Positions 8,605-17,521 are shown, numbered from the stretch's first letter. The stretch: 33,864 nt of DNA from an uncultured Pelagibacteraceae bacterium (GCA_902565955.1 CACFGR010000008.1:1-33864), one strand, 5' to 3'. Made by a program: numbers and translations. The notes: generated from the letters alone by a model not told the origin.

Positions 8605-9051
8605 ATGGAAATAATTTTACTAGAGTCATTAAATAAACTTGGTAAAGCTGGTGATATTGTCAATGTAAAAGACGGCTTTGCTCGAAATTTTCTCATCCCA
8701 GCAAAGAAAGCTATAATTGCAAATAAAAAGAATAAATCAGAGCTGAATACAAAAATGTCTCTGATTTCAGAAAATAACAAAAAGAAAATTTTGGAAGCAG
8801 AAGCACTTAGGAATAAATTAGAAGGCAAAACTCTGGCAATAGAAATGGAAGCCAACGATGAAGACAGTCTTTATGGTTCAATTACTCAAAAATCTATTAC
8901 TGAAACCATCAAAAAGTCACTATCAATTGAATTATCACAAGATCAAGTAATCCTATCCCAGATAAAGACTCTCGGAGTGCATCAGATAAAACTACGTTTA
9001 TATGATGATGTTGATGCTACCATAAATTTAGAAATTAATAAAATTACTTAA
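8605..9051 (+). CDS. rplI: Ribosomal protein bL9
   Basis: bL9 is a large-subunit protein at the base of the L1 stalk, with two globular domains joined by a long helix. The 148-residue product matches this: N domain MEIILLESLNKLGKAGDIV and VKDGFARNFLIPAKKA, a lysine-rich connecting helix (about 45-75), and a C domain including DSLYGSITQKSI. It starts two bases after rpsR, so the three ribosomal genes are one unit. Length is normal. Confidence 0.96.
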   Translation: MEIILLESLNKLGKAGDIVNVKDGFARNFLIPAKKAIIANKKNKSELNTKMSLISENNKKKILEAEALRNKLEGKTLAIEMEANDEDSLYGSITQKSITETIKKSLSIELSQDQVILSQIKTLGVHQIKLRLYDDVDATINLEINKIT

Positions 9052-9147
9052 TTTAAACCCCTGGTATTTCAGTCGCTTAATAAGTTAGAGTAATCTTGTT
9101 TGTAATATAGTTGAATATTCACAGATTAAATAACTTGTTAATATCTT

Positions 9148-9175
9148 TTGAAAAATTTTACTGACAATTTATTTT
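9148..9175 (+). promoter_or_regulatory. Weak candidate promoter before dnaB
   Basis: The 144-base gap between rplI and dnaB contains TTGAAA at 9148-9153 and TATTTT at 9170-9175, separated by 16 bases. Initiation about seven bases further on would give a leader of some 14 bases for an ATG at 9196 and would rule out the upstream TTG at 9178 as start. In AT-rich DNA such matches arise easily by chance. I see no terminator hairpin after rplI in this gap. Confidence 0.25.
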
Positions 9176-9195
9176 AATTGTTAATAATTAGATTA

Positions 9196-10653
9196 ATGTC
9201 ATCCACATATCAATTTCCCTATAGCAAGATATCAAATAAGGAATTGCCTCACAATATCGAAGCTGAACAAGGGCTTCTTGGCGCAATCTTACTGAATAAT
9301 GAGATTTATTACGATGTTAGCGAAATTATCAATAATATTCATTTTTATGAGCCAATTCATGGCACAATCTTTAATGTCATAAGTAAATTAATTGCGAAAG
9401 GGCAAATAGCTACTCCAATTACACTCAAAAGCTATTTTGAAGTTGAAAAGAATTTAGAAGAAATTGGCGGTTCTAACTATCTTGCTAAACTTGCTAATTC
9501 AGCAGTTTCGTTAGATTTTGCTAAAAATTATGCACAAATAATTTATGATCTTGCTGTTAGAAGAGGTCTCTACGAGTTGGGTGGTAAGGTGCAGCATGAT
9601 GCCCTAGAAAGTGAAATGGACATTAATCCATCGGATTTAATTGAAGAAGCAGAGAAAGATTTATACCAAATATCAGAAAAAGGAACATCATCACATGGCG
9701 TTCAAACTTTCAAAAGCTCAGTTGAAGAGGCTATAGAATTGGCTACAAAAGCTTTTGAAAAAGATAGCAGTGTTGTAGGCCTTTCTTCAGACTTTATCGA
9801 CCTGGATGCTAAATTGGGAGGGTTCCACCCTTCTGACCTTATTATAATCGCTGGACGACCATCTATGGGTAAAACTTCCTTAGCAACAAATATTGCTTAT
9901 AACATTGCCAAAAATGCAATGAAATCTGATGATTTTGACTCAAGCGTGCTTTTTTTTTCATTAGAAATGTCGTCTGAACAATTAGCAACCAGAATTTTAT
10001 CTGAACAAGCAAAAATTAGCTCTAATGACATAAGAAGAGGTAATTTATCTGAAAACGATTTAGATAATCTTGTATCTGTCTCAAAAAATGTACTTGAAAT
10101 ACCTCTTTTTATTGATGACACACCTGCTTTAAATATTGGCGCACTATCATCAAGAGCAAGAAGGTTAAAAAGGAAAAATGGATTAGGTGTAATAATAATT
10201 GATTATCTTCAGTTACTTAGACCAAGCAAATCATCACGAAACGAGTCACGTGTATTAGAAATATCTGAAATTACGCAAGGACTTAAAGCTTTAGCCAAAG
10301 AAATGAATATTCCTGTTATTGCCCTATCTCAATTATCAAGACAAGTTGAACAAAGAGAAGACAAGAAACCTCAACTTTCAGATTTGAGAGAGTCAGGTTC
10401 TATTGAGCAAGACTCCGATGTAGTTATGTTTATTTTTAGAGAAGAATATTATCTAGAAAAAAATGCACCCTCTCCAGGTACTGCTGAATTCATTGAGTGG
10501 CAGCAGAAAATGGATGAAATCCACAGCCAAGCAGATTTATTAATAATGAAGCAAAGACATGGGCCTACAGGAAACATAAAATTAAATTTTGAAGCAAAAT
10601 ATACAAGATTTGGAAATTTTATAAATAAAGAACAATCAAACAATTACGAATAA
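9196..10653 (+). CDS. dnaB: Replicative DNA helicase DnaB
   Basis: DnaB is the hexameric ATP-driven helicase that unwinds DNA at the replication fork. The 485-residue protein has the N-terminal primase-interacting domain (about 18-120: PHNIEAEQGLLGAIL), then the RecA-like motor with Walker A GRPSMGKT (about 220-227), FSLEMSSEQLATR, Walker B IIDYLQLLRP, and SQLSRQVEQREDKKP followed by LRESGSIEQDSDVVMF. I chose ATG 9196 (MSSTYQFPYS) over the in-frame TTG at 9178, because the extra six residues are not family-like. It follows rplI and precedes alr, the common alphaproteobacterial order. A run of nine T inside the gene (near 9950) keeps the frame. Confidence 0.96.
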   Translation: MSSTYQFPYSKISNKELPHNIEAEQGLLGAILLNNEIYYDVSEIINNIHFYEPIHGTIFNVISKLIAKGQIATPITLKSYFEVEKNLEEIGGSNYLAKLANSAVSLDFAKNYAQIIYDLAVRRGLYELGGKVQHDALESEMDINPSDLIEEAEKDLYQISEKGTSSHGVQTFKSSVEEAIELATKAFEKDSSVVGLSSDFIDLDAKLGGFHPSDLIIIAGRPSMGKTSLATNIAYNIAKNAMKSDDFDSSVLFFSLEMSSEQLATRILSEQAKISSNDIRRGNLSENDLDNLVSVSKNVLEIPLFIDDTPALNIGALSSRARRLKRKNGLGVIIIDYLQLLRPSKSSRNESRVLEISEITQGLKALAKEMNIPVIALSQLSRQVEQREDKKPQLSDLRESGSIEQDSDVVMFIFREEYYLEKNAPSPGTAEFIEWQQKMDEIHSQADLLIMKQRHGPTGNIKLNFEAKYTRFGNFINKEQSNNYE

Positions 10654-10669
10654 AATTCTTTATATATAT

Positions 10670-11770
10670 ATGCATAATGTCGATAAGAATACAATCTTAA
10701 GTATTAATTTAAAAGCTATTGCTAAAAATTATAAAACCATAAAGAAAAAAGTAGGTAATAAAAATATTGTCGCAGCATCAGTAAAAGCTGATGCATACGG
10801 TTTAGGAGTTAAAAAAGTTTCTCAAGTACTCATTAAAAATGGATGTAAACACTTTTTTGTTGCTACAACAGATGAAGCTATCGAATTACGTAAAACTAAT
10901 AAAATAATTTCAATTTTTATTCTTAATGGACTAGTTACAAATGATTTAAGTCTTATCCAAAAATACAAATTGACTCCTGTAATTAACAATTTAAGACAAT
11001 TAAAAAAAATTGAATTATTTCAAACTCGAAATAAAATCAAATTAGATATTGCACTTCATTTTGATACCGGAATGTCCAGACTTGGTTTAGATAAAAATGA
11101 AACTGATACTCTAATTGGAAATAAAGAAATACTAATAAAATATTCAAATGTTGTTCTTGTAATGAGCCATCTTGCTTGTGCAGATAATAAAAAATCAAAT
11201 AAAAATAAAAAACAATTGAAAAAGTTTATTGATATCAAAGAAAATTTTCCCAATTGTATACACAGTATCGCAAATTCTGGGGGTATTTTACTTGGCAAAG
11301 ACTATCATTTAAATATGGTTAGACCTGGAATTTCACTCTACGGTGGGGATTCGCAAAAAAGTGAAAAAAATATATATAAAAATGTAATCACTTTAAAATC
11401 AAAATTGATACAAATTAGAGAAATTTATAAAAATGATACCGTAGGATATGGAGCTACATTTAAAGCGAAATCAAAAATGAAAATTGGTACATTAGCATTT
11501 GGATATGCAGATGGTTTCAATAGACTATTTTCAAATAATTATAGTATTTACTATAAAAATAAAAAGTTGAGCATACTTGGAAGAGTTTCAATGGATTTAA
11601 TTACAATAAATCTAACTAAAATAAAAGATCTCAAAAATATTGAAAACGAGGAATTTGAAATCATAAGTGATAGATTCTCAATCAACGAGATTTCTAAATT
11701 AATTAATACTATTCCCTACGAAATACTAACTAATCTAGGCAAGAGATATCAAAGAAGATATATTTCATAG
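10670..11770 (+). CDS. alr: Alanine racemase
   Basis: Alr interconverts L- and D-alanine with pyridoxal phosphate, supplying D-alanine for peptidoglycan. The 366-residue protein has the PLP-binding lysine K39 in SVKADAYGLG and the second catalytic base Y260 in VGYGATFKA. HFDTGMSRLG, NMVRPGISLYGG and GRVSMDLI complete the family pattern. It starts 16 bases after dnaB and ends four bases before the MMPL exporter gene, so all three are probably co-transcribed. Lysine and asparagine are very frequent, in keeping with the AT-rich genome. Confidence 0.95.
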   Translation: MHNVDKNTILSINLKAIAKNYKTIKKKVGNKNIVAASVKADAYGLGVKKVSQVLIKNGCKHFFVATTDEAIELRKTNKIISIFILNGLVTNDLSLIQKYKLTPVINNLRQLKKIELFQTRNKIKLDIALHFDTGMSRLGLDKNETDTLIGNKEILIKYSNVVLVMSHLACADNKKSNKNKKQLKKFIDIKENFPNCIHSIANSGGILLGKDYHLNMVRPGISLYGGDSQKSEKNIYKNVITLKSKLIQIREIYKNDTVGYGATFKAKSKMKIGTLAFGYADGFNRLFSNNYSIYYKNKKLSILGRVSMDLITINLTKIKDLKNIENEEFEIISDRFSINEISKLINTIPYEILTNLGKRYQRRYIS

Positions 11771-11774
11771 TTTA

Positions 11775-14207
11775 ATGGAAAAATTATATAATAAAGCCCT
11801 GGATGGGTATTCAAACCTTATTTTAGTTGCTTTGATAGCAGTTTTATTTCTATTTACCTATAATATAAAAGAATTTCAGTTAGATGCTTCATCAGATACA
11901 CTTATTTTAGAGCAAGATAAGGATTTAAAAAAATATAGAGAGATAATAGAAGATTATGGATCAAGTGATTTTTTAATAGTTACTTTTACTGACGAAAATA
12001 AAATTTTAGAAGAAGAAAATCTATATCAGATAAAAAACTTTATAGAAAAAATTAATAAACTACAATGGGTTCAAAGTACTCAATCTATATTTGACGTCCC
12101 ATTATTGGAAGTAAACAGCCAGACTTTAAGTGATTTAGTTAATGAAGTGTTAACAATAGAGTCTACTTCAGTTGACTTAGCAGACGCTGAGAGAGAACTA
12201 TTAGAAAGTCCAATTTTTAAAAATTTAATTATTAGTGAAGATGCTTCTAGTACGGCAATACTTATTTACTTTAAAAAAAATGTTCAATATGAATTTCTCT
12301 TAAAAGAACGTGATAAGATAAATAATCAGCAATCGAATTATGATATTAACTACATAAATGAAATTAATACTAAATACAAAGAAAGTAAGAAACAATTTGA
12401 CAATGACCGTCACGATCAAATTAATGAACTAAGAGAGATCATTAAGCAGAAAAAAAACAATAGCAATTTAATAATGCATCTAGGCGGTGTATCAATGATC
12501 GCAGATGATACTATTTCTTTTGTTAAAAATGATATTATTATTTTTGGAATAGGTGCATTTATTTTTATTTTAATAGTTCTATTTTTAGTATTTAAGAATC
12601 CAATATGGATGTTGGCATGTATCACAAACTGTTCGGCCTCACTTATAATTATGATCGGAACAGTATCTATGCTTGGATGGAAAGTCACAGTCATCTCGTC
12701 AAATTTTATCATGCTTATGCTAATACTATCATTATCAATGACAGTTCATATTGTTGTGAGGCATAAACAATACATATTTGAATATAAAGACCTCACAAAT
12801 ACTCAAAAAATTGTTCATACAATTAAAAATATGTATAAACCTTGCTTATTTGCAGCTTTAACGTCTATTTTTGCTTTTGCAACTCTCTACACAAGTGGGA
12901 TCAAACCGGTTATGGATTTTGGTCTTATGATGTGTGTTGGTCTTTCCATAACATACGTTACTAGTTTTATATTTTTACCATTTCTCATAAATTTTTTAAA
13001 TTTAGATGAAACTTCTAAACCTATAAAATATGAAAAAAATAGTTTATTTCTCTATATTTGTTCTAATTTTCCAAATTCAGTTATTTTTATATTCACGCTT
13101 ACTTTATGCCTTGGAATATATGGAGCAACTAAGTTAGAGGTTGAAAATAGCTTTGTAGATTATTTCAAAAAAGATACTGAAATTTACAAAGGAATGAAAT
13201 TGATTGATGACAAGCTGGGGGGTACAACGCCATTAGATATAATAATCGAGTTTAATGTGGATAAAGAAAATTTATTTGAAAAAGATGAAAGTGATGATTT
13301 CTTAGACTTTGGTATAGAATATGATCCTGCTGATTATTGGTTTACAAAAGAAAAGATTGATACAATAAAAAGGGTACATGATCATCTAGAAATGTACCCA
13401 TTTGCTGGAAAAGTTTTATCATTAGCCTCAATCGTAAGAACGGCTGAAAAACTTAATTCAGATAAAGAATTTGATACTCTGGAATTATCTGTTTTGTATA
13501 AAAAGTTACCAAAAGATCTAAAGGAACAAATCATTAGTCCTTATGTATTAGTCGACAAAGACCAAGCCAGAATTTCAATGAGAGTAATAGATACGCACTC
13601 CGAATTGAAGAGATCAGAGTTTATTAATGATTTAAATAAGTATATTGAAAATAATTTTTCAACTGAAGCAATAAACATCTCATTAGCTGGGATACTTATA
13701 CTTTACAATAATATGCTTGAAAGTCTCTTCGACTCACAGATTAAATCACTAGCTATTGTTTTATCAGGCATATTTATTATGTTAATTTTGCTATTTAGAT
13801 CAATCAAGATTGCTGTAGCAACAATTATACCAAACATAATAGCATGTTTTGCGATACTTGGTTTGATGGGCTTTATGAAAATATCTTTAGACCTTATGAC
13901 TATTACGATTGCGGCTATTACAATTGGAATCGCTGTTGATAATTGCATTCATTATGTTTACAGGTATATTGAGCATTTTAAGGAAACTAAAAACCATAAT
14001 GAAACTTTGAAGGTATGCAATAATAGTGTTGGCATTGCAATTAGAAACACTTCCTACACTATAATTGCTGGCTTCTCAATTTTGGTTTTTTCAAACTTTT
14101 TTCCTACAATTTATTTTGGATTGTTTACTGCTTTAGCGATGTTTATCGCATTATTAGGAAGTCTTACACTTTTACCAGTATTATTAAAAATTATGTATAA
14201 ATTTTAA
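11775..14207 (+). CDS. MMPL/RND-superfamily exporter
   Basis: An 810-residue inner-membrane protein of the MMPL type (COG1033-like proton-driven exporters). It has the duplicated layout of the superfamily: one helix (about 14-30), a periplasmic loop (31-250), five or so helices (253-405), a second lead helix (about 428-448), a second loop (about 450-655), and a final helix block to the end. Typical motifs are YGSSDFLIVTFT after the first helix, LSLSMTVHIVVRH in the first block, and IGIAVDNCIHYVYRYIEH in the second. The first loop carries a strongly charged, probably coiled-coil insert (about 172-228). The substrate cannot be read from sequence; lipids or hopanoids are exported by some relatives. 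It stands where radA lies in many alphaproteobacteria, between alr and cvpA, with gaps of only four and three bases. Confidence 0.85.
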   Translation: MEKLYNKALDGYSNLILVALIAVLFLFTYNIKEFQLDASSDTLILEQDKDLKKYREIIEDYGSSDFLIVTFTDENKILEEENLYQIKNFIEKINKLQWVQSTQSIFDVPLLEVNSQTLSDLVNEVLTIESTSVDLADAERELLESPIFKNLIISEDASSTAILIYFKKNVQYEFLLKERDKINNQQSNYDINYINEINTKYKESKKQFDNDRHDQINELREIIKQKKNNSNLIMHLGGVSMIADDTISFVKNDIIIFGIGAFIFILIVLFLVFKNPIWMLACITNCSASLIIMIGTVSMLGWKVTVISSNFIMLMLILSLSMTVHIVVRHKQYIFEYKDLTNTQKIVHTIKNMYKPCLFAALTSIFAFATLYTSGIKPVMDFGLMMCVGLSITYVTSFIFLPFLINFLNLDETSKPIKYEKNSLFLYICSNFPNSVIFIFTLTLCLGIYGATKLEVENSFVDYFKKDTEIYKGMKLIDDKLGGTTPLDIIIEFNVDKENLFEKDESDDFLDFGIEYDPADYWFTKEKIDTIKRVHDHLEMYPFAGKVLSLASIVRTAEKLNSDKEFDTLELSVLYKKLPKDLKEQIISPYVLVDKDQARISMRVIDTHSELKRSEFINDLNKYIENNFSTEAINISLAGILILYNNMLESLFDSQIKSLAIVLSGIFIMLILLFRSIKIAVATIIPNIIACFAILGLMGFMKISLDLMTITIAAITIGIAVDNCIHYVYRYIEHFKETKNHNETLKVCNNSVGIAIRNTSYTIIAGFSILVFSNFFPTIYFGLFTALAMFIALLGSLTLLPVLLKIMYKF

Positions 14208-14210
14208 GTA

Positions 14211-14732
14211 ATGAACTTAGAAATGTCACAATTTTTAAATACCTACGATGTATCTTTTTTAATTATTATTACTGTATCTATTTTTTTTGGAGTAAAAAAT
14301 GGGATCATTAAAAGTATCTTTAATTTGGTTAAATGGTTATTAATTTTTTATCTTATAAAAAATTGTTTTTATATTTTAAGGCCAGTTGTAGATTCTTATA
14401 TTACAAATCAAACAATTTCAGATGTATTAATATTCTTTTTTACTTTAATAACTTCTTATATTCTTATTTCATTTATTAATAGAATTATCATAGGAATTAT
14501 TCAGCCAAAAAAATCAGGGCTGGTAGATTTAAGCTTTGGTGCAGCTTTAGGAATTTTGAGAGGATATATAATCTTTGTTTTAATTATATTTTTTACGAAT
14601 AACTATTTGTCTCAAAATATTACCCCTGATTTTTTAAGTAAAGGTTCTTTTCAGGATATAATAAATTATGGTGTAAAAATTTTAGATCAGATGCCAAGAA
14701 ATCTGGAAAATTTTACCAGTTTGGTTACATAA
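14211..14732 (+). CDS. cvpA: CvpA family membrane protein
   Basis: CvpA is a small inner-membrane protein first linked to colicin V production and now associated with envelope stress; its molecular role is not settled. The 173-residue product has four hydrophobic segments (about 15-30, 35-55, 67-90, 108-127) and the family motif LVDLSFGAALGILRGYII before the fourth. It starts three bases after the MMPL gene and ends one base before the SDR. In many alphaproteobacteria cvpA is followed by purF and then an SDR; here purF is absent but the SDR remains. Confidence 0.85.
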   Translation: MNLEMSQFLNTYDVSFLIIITVSIFFGVKNGIIKSIFNLVKWLLIFYLIKNCFYILRPVVDSYITNQTISDVLIFFFTLITSYILISFINRIIIGIIQPKKSGLVDLSFGAALGILRGYIIFVLIIFFTNNYLSQNITPDFLSKGSFQDIINYGVKILDQMPRNLENFTSLVT

Positions 14733-14733
14733 A

Positions 14734-15423
14734 ATGAAAGATTTAAATTGCTTAGTAACCGGAGCATCGACAGGTATTGGCAAACATATTTCTATTGAAT
14801 TATCAAAATTTGCGAAGCATATTTACATCACTGCAAGAAATTTGAAAAAATTAGAAAACGTTTATGATAAAATTATCCAAAACAATTGTAATTGCACAAT
14901 AGTACCTTTAGATCTCTGTGAAAATAGCTCAATTGAAAATTTGTCACTTGAAGTTTTTAAAAAAGATAAATCGTTAGATATATTAATTTCCTCTGCAGGT
15001 GGTATCTTTAGTCTTTCCCCTATTGATTCAATAAATCTTACAGAATTTCAAAATATTTTAGATTTAAATTATTTAGCAAACTTTAGACTTATGAAAAATT
15101 TTCATCCTCTGTTAAAAAATTCAAAAAATTCTCACTTTGCAACAATATCATCTGTTAATAGCAGTAAAAAAAGCCACTATTGGGGTGTATATCAACCAGT
15201 AATGACTGCTTTAAATGAATTAGTTCGCATGTATGCAAATGAAAATATTAATACATCAATTAAAGCAAATGTATTTTGCCCGAGTGCAGTTGATACAAGA
15301 GTAAGAGAAAACATTATGCCTGGTGAAAATAAACAAGAAATAAAATCAGCAAAAATAGTTGCTAAAGAAATCGTACAAGTAATTTTAAATACAAAAAAAA
15401 ACGGTGAAATAATTGAACTCTAG
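14734..15423 (+). CDS. Short-chain dehydrogenase-like protein without catalytic lysine
   Basis: A 229-residue protein of the SDR (Rossmann-fold oxidoreductase) family. The cofactor motif TGASTGIGKH (about 8-17) is intact, and SSAGG stands where NNAG is usual. The serine region ISSVNSS is present, but the Tyr-x-x-x-Lys pair reads YQPVM: the tyrosine remains and the lysine is methionine. The DNA (TAT CAA CCA GTA ATG) shows this directly. The chain after it (TALNELVRMYANEN, then VFCPSAVDTRVRE) follows the normal SDR pattern, so the frame is sound. It may bind a nucleotide without ordinary catalysis, or use an altered mechanism. Its position after cvpA matches the SDR found after cvpA-purF elsewhere. 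The 3' end overlaps der by four bases, tail to tail. Confidence 0.8.
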   Translation: MKDLNCLVTGASTGIGKHISIELSKFAKHIYITARNLKKLENVYDKIIQNNCNCTIVPLDLCENSSIENLSLEVFKKDKSLDILISSAGGIFSLSPIDSINLTEFQNILDLNYLANFRLMKNFHPLLKNSKNSHFATISSVNSSKKSHYWGVYQPVMTALNELVRMYANENINTSIKANVFCPSAVDTRVRENIMPGENKQEIKSAKIVAKEIVQVILNTKKNGEIIEL

Positions 15424-16241
15424 TTTGTATATGGGTTTTTGGACCTTATAAATTCATATTTAATAGGAATTCCATCAAGTTTAAAATATTTGCGAAACTC
15501 ATTATCAAAATATCTTTGAAATATCGAGGGTATTTTATTTTTTGTATTAATAAATACCTTAAAGTTTGGCAATTTATTTTTTAACTGAACAATATATTTA
15601 GGCTTAACTGATATTTTACCTATTTTTGGGTAAGACGACTTTTTATCAAGATCCTTTAAAAATTTATTTAATTTTGTTTTTTGTATTTGAACAGATAATA
15701 AATTATCTTTCTTAATAATATTATTTAATACATTCGATATTTTTCTATTATATTTTGCAGATATGAAGTCTATATTTATCATTTTATACTTACTATAACT
15801 ATTTGTTAAAAATTTTTTTATATTTCTTTTAAATTCCTTTTTATTTTCAATAGTATCAAACTTATTAAATATAAAAAAAAGCATCTTATTTCTATTTATT
15901 GATAAATCTGCTAATCTAAAGTCTTGTTTTGTTAAATTCTCTTTTGAATCTATCAAAAGAATAATCACGTCTACTTTGTCCATTAGTTTTAATACTTCGG
16001 CGTTCCTGGATTTTTCATTTTCTTCTATCACCTTATTGCGTCGTCGAAGTCCTGGTGTATCTACTATTGTGAAATTATGTTCTTTATATTTAAATTTCTC
16101 TTCGTAAAGTATTTTAGTAAGTCCGTATTCATCTCCTACAGGTGAAATATTTTTTCCTAATAATAAATTAAATAATGTTGATTTTCCTGAATTTGGTTTC
16201 CCAATGATACTGAGATAAATGTTATTCAATCTTAAAGACAT
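15420..16241 (-). CDS. der: Der-type ribosome assembly GTPase with a single G domain
   Basis: Der (EngA) assists 50S subunit assembly and normally has two GTPase domains followed by a KH-like domain, about 430-490 residues. This protein has 273 residues and one G domain. The visible motifs are G1 GKPNSGKS (14-21), a G2 threonine at 42, G3 DTPG (61-64), G4 NKFD (126-129) and G5 SAK (161-163). DTPGLRRRNKVIEENEKSRN and KQDFRLADL match the second G domain of normal Der (DTAGLRRK..., KQDLRIA), so the first domain is the one missing. The KH-like part follows (about 185-267: TKLNKFLKDL, YIVQLKNKLPNFKVFINT) and ends RSKNPYTN, like the KGKNPY end of Der. bamB overlaps the start by 20 bases, leaving no space for a separate first domain. 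Confidence 0.85.
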   Translation of the reverse strand: MSLRLNNIYLSIIGKPNSGKSTLFNLLLGKNISPVGDEYGLTKILYEEKFKYKEHNFTIVDTPGLRRRNKVIEENEKSRNAEVLKLMDKVDVIILLIDSKENLTKQDFRLADLSINRNKMLFFIFNKFDTIENKKEFKRNIKKFLTNSYSKYKMINIDFISAKYNRKISNVLNNIIKKDNLLSVQIQKTKLNKFLKDLDKKSSYPKIGKISVKPKYIVQLKNKLPNFKVFINTKNKIPSIFQRYFDNEFRKYFKLDGIPIKYEFIRSKNPYTN

Positions 16242-17520
16242 TGGAGTCCTCGTCAGCCAAATAAATGAAGTTATTTAAAATTAATGGTGGAACCATAACT
16301 CCTTTTACTCCAATTGTTTCTGATGTAAACAACTCTCCAGATATAGGTGAGACCACCTTAATCTCTCCAAAATATGAAATATTGTATAGTAAATTATTAA
16401 TTAAATATGGGCCTAACCATAAATTCATATTCTGAACTTTTTGACCTTTTTTATATTTATTTAAATCAGTAATCCAATAAACCTCTCCCTTATCAATACT
16501 TAAGCAAATTAATTTTCCTTCATCATTGATAACGTAAATTTGATCTCCAGAAATGATTGGAGTTCTGTAGCCAGACAAGTCTATAGCCCATAGTCGTTTT
16601 CCATTGAGTACATTATTGGAAATAAGTTTTCCATTTGAACTGAGTGAATAAATTATATTTTTTGAAATAACTGGGCTCGCAGAAATATCTTTTATATCAA
16701 AATTACTAACCATCGATATTTTTGATAAATTTTCAGACCATAACGGTCTGCCGGTATCATAAATAAAAGAAACTAACTCTCCATTACTAAATGGCACTAT
16801 CACAGTATTTTCAAAAGCAACTGGAGATGCTGTATATAAATTTTTCTTTACTTCTGCAATAGTTTGAAATGTCCACTCAATATCACCAGAATTAAAATCA
16901 AGTGAAAAAACCCTATTATCAGACGAAATAAAGTAAATATAACCTCTATATATAAGTGGAGGAGATAAAATTGGAAAATCAATATTTGTTTCCCATACTT
17001 CGTCGCCATTATCAGCGTTTATTAATTTAATTTGCCCGTATGCATCGACAAAGACAATTTTGCTATCAAAGTATGCTAGACCACCCCTTACAAGTTCGTA
17101 TTTTTTTATTCCTTCTTTTTTGATATCAACTTTAAATTTTGTATCATTAGATATTGTATCAACACATATTAAATAACCATTATTTAAAACATGACACAGT
17201 GTGTTATCAAAATAAATAGGTTGGACAATATTAGTTGCCCCCTTTTTGCCATTTATTATTTTGGACTTCTTTTCAAATGAAGAGCTTGTCGCTAAGTTAT
17301 TTAAGTTATTTGCTGGATTTTGAAAATGTTGCGTCCAAAAAATTAATTCTTTTAGTGGATCAATAAATATATTTCCCTTATCAAGTGTAAGCGTCTCTGA
17401 GATTTTAGAATCATAGGATAAAACTGAGTATTCATTTTCATTTAACTCAATTTTATCGTTTTTTGAGCATCCAAAGATAAAAATAAATGTAAAAAGTAGA
17501 ATATTGGCTTTCTTGCACAT
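16222..17520 (-). CDS. bamB: BamB-like outer-membrane assembly lipoprotein
   Basis: BamB is the beta-propeller lipoprotein of the BAM complex, which inserts beta-barrel proteins into the outer membrane. The 432-residue protein has a lipoprotein signal with lipobox IFGC (modified cysteine C18). It is followed by repeated PQQ-type blades: GYLICVDTISNDTKFKVD, LINADNGDEVWETNI, RVFSLDFNSGDIEWTF, LISNNVLNGKRLWAIDLSG, and LICLSIDKGEVYWITDL. Length fits alphaproteobacterial BamB. It lies one base after the YfgM-like gene and overlaps der by 20 bases, the order seen in many proteobacteria. A general PQQ-repeat lipoprotein is the alternative, but the neighbours favour BamB. Confidence 0.88.
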   Translation of the reverse strand: MCKKANILLFTFIFIFGCSKNDKIELNENEYSVLSYDSKISETLTLDKGNIFIDPLKELIFWTQHFQNPANNLNNLATSSSFEKKSKIINGKKGATNIVQPIYFDNTLCHVLNNGYLICVDTISNDTKFKVDIKKEGIKKYELVRGGLAYFDSKIVFVDAYGQIKLINADNGDEVWETNIDFPILSPPLIYRGYIYFISSDNRVFSLDFNSGDIEWTFQTIAEVKKNLYTASPVAFENTVIVPFSNGELVSFIYDTGRPLWSENLSKISMVSNFDIKDISASPVISKNIIYSLSSNGKLISNNVLNGKRLWAIDLSGYRTPIISGDQIYVINDEGKLICLSIDKGEVYWITDLNKYKKGQKVQNMNLWLGPYLINNLLYNISYFGEIKVVSPISGELFTSETIGVKGVMVPPLILNNFIYLADEDSNVFKIE

Positions 17521-17521
17521 T

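Noticed and set aside
9178-9195. Upstream TTG start for dnaB.
   Set aside because: The added residues are not family-like and the ATG at 9196 gives a normal DnaB N terminus; the weak promoter candidate also favours 9196.
9052-9195. tRNA or small RNA in the gap between rplI and dnaB.
   Set aside because: No cloverleaf, T-loop GGTTCGAATCC-like sequence or stable hairpin was visible; only a weak promoter-like pair.
9945-9962. Run of nine T in dnaB as a programmed slippage site.
   Set aside because: The frame is open through the run and the product is full length; such runs are common in AT-rich coding DNA, and nothing nearby suggests recoding.
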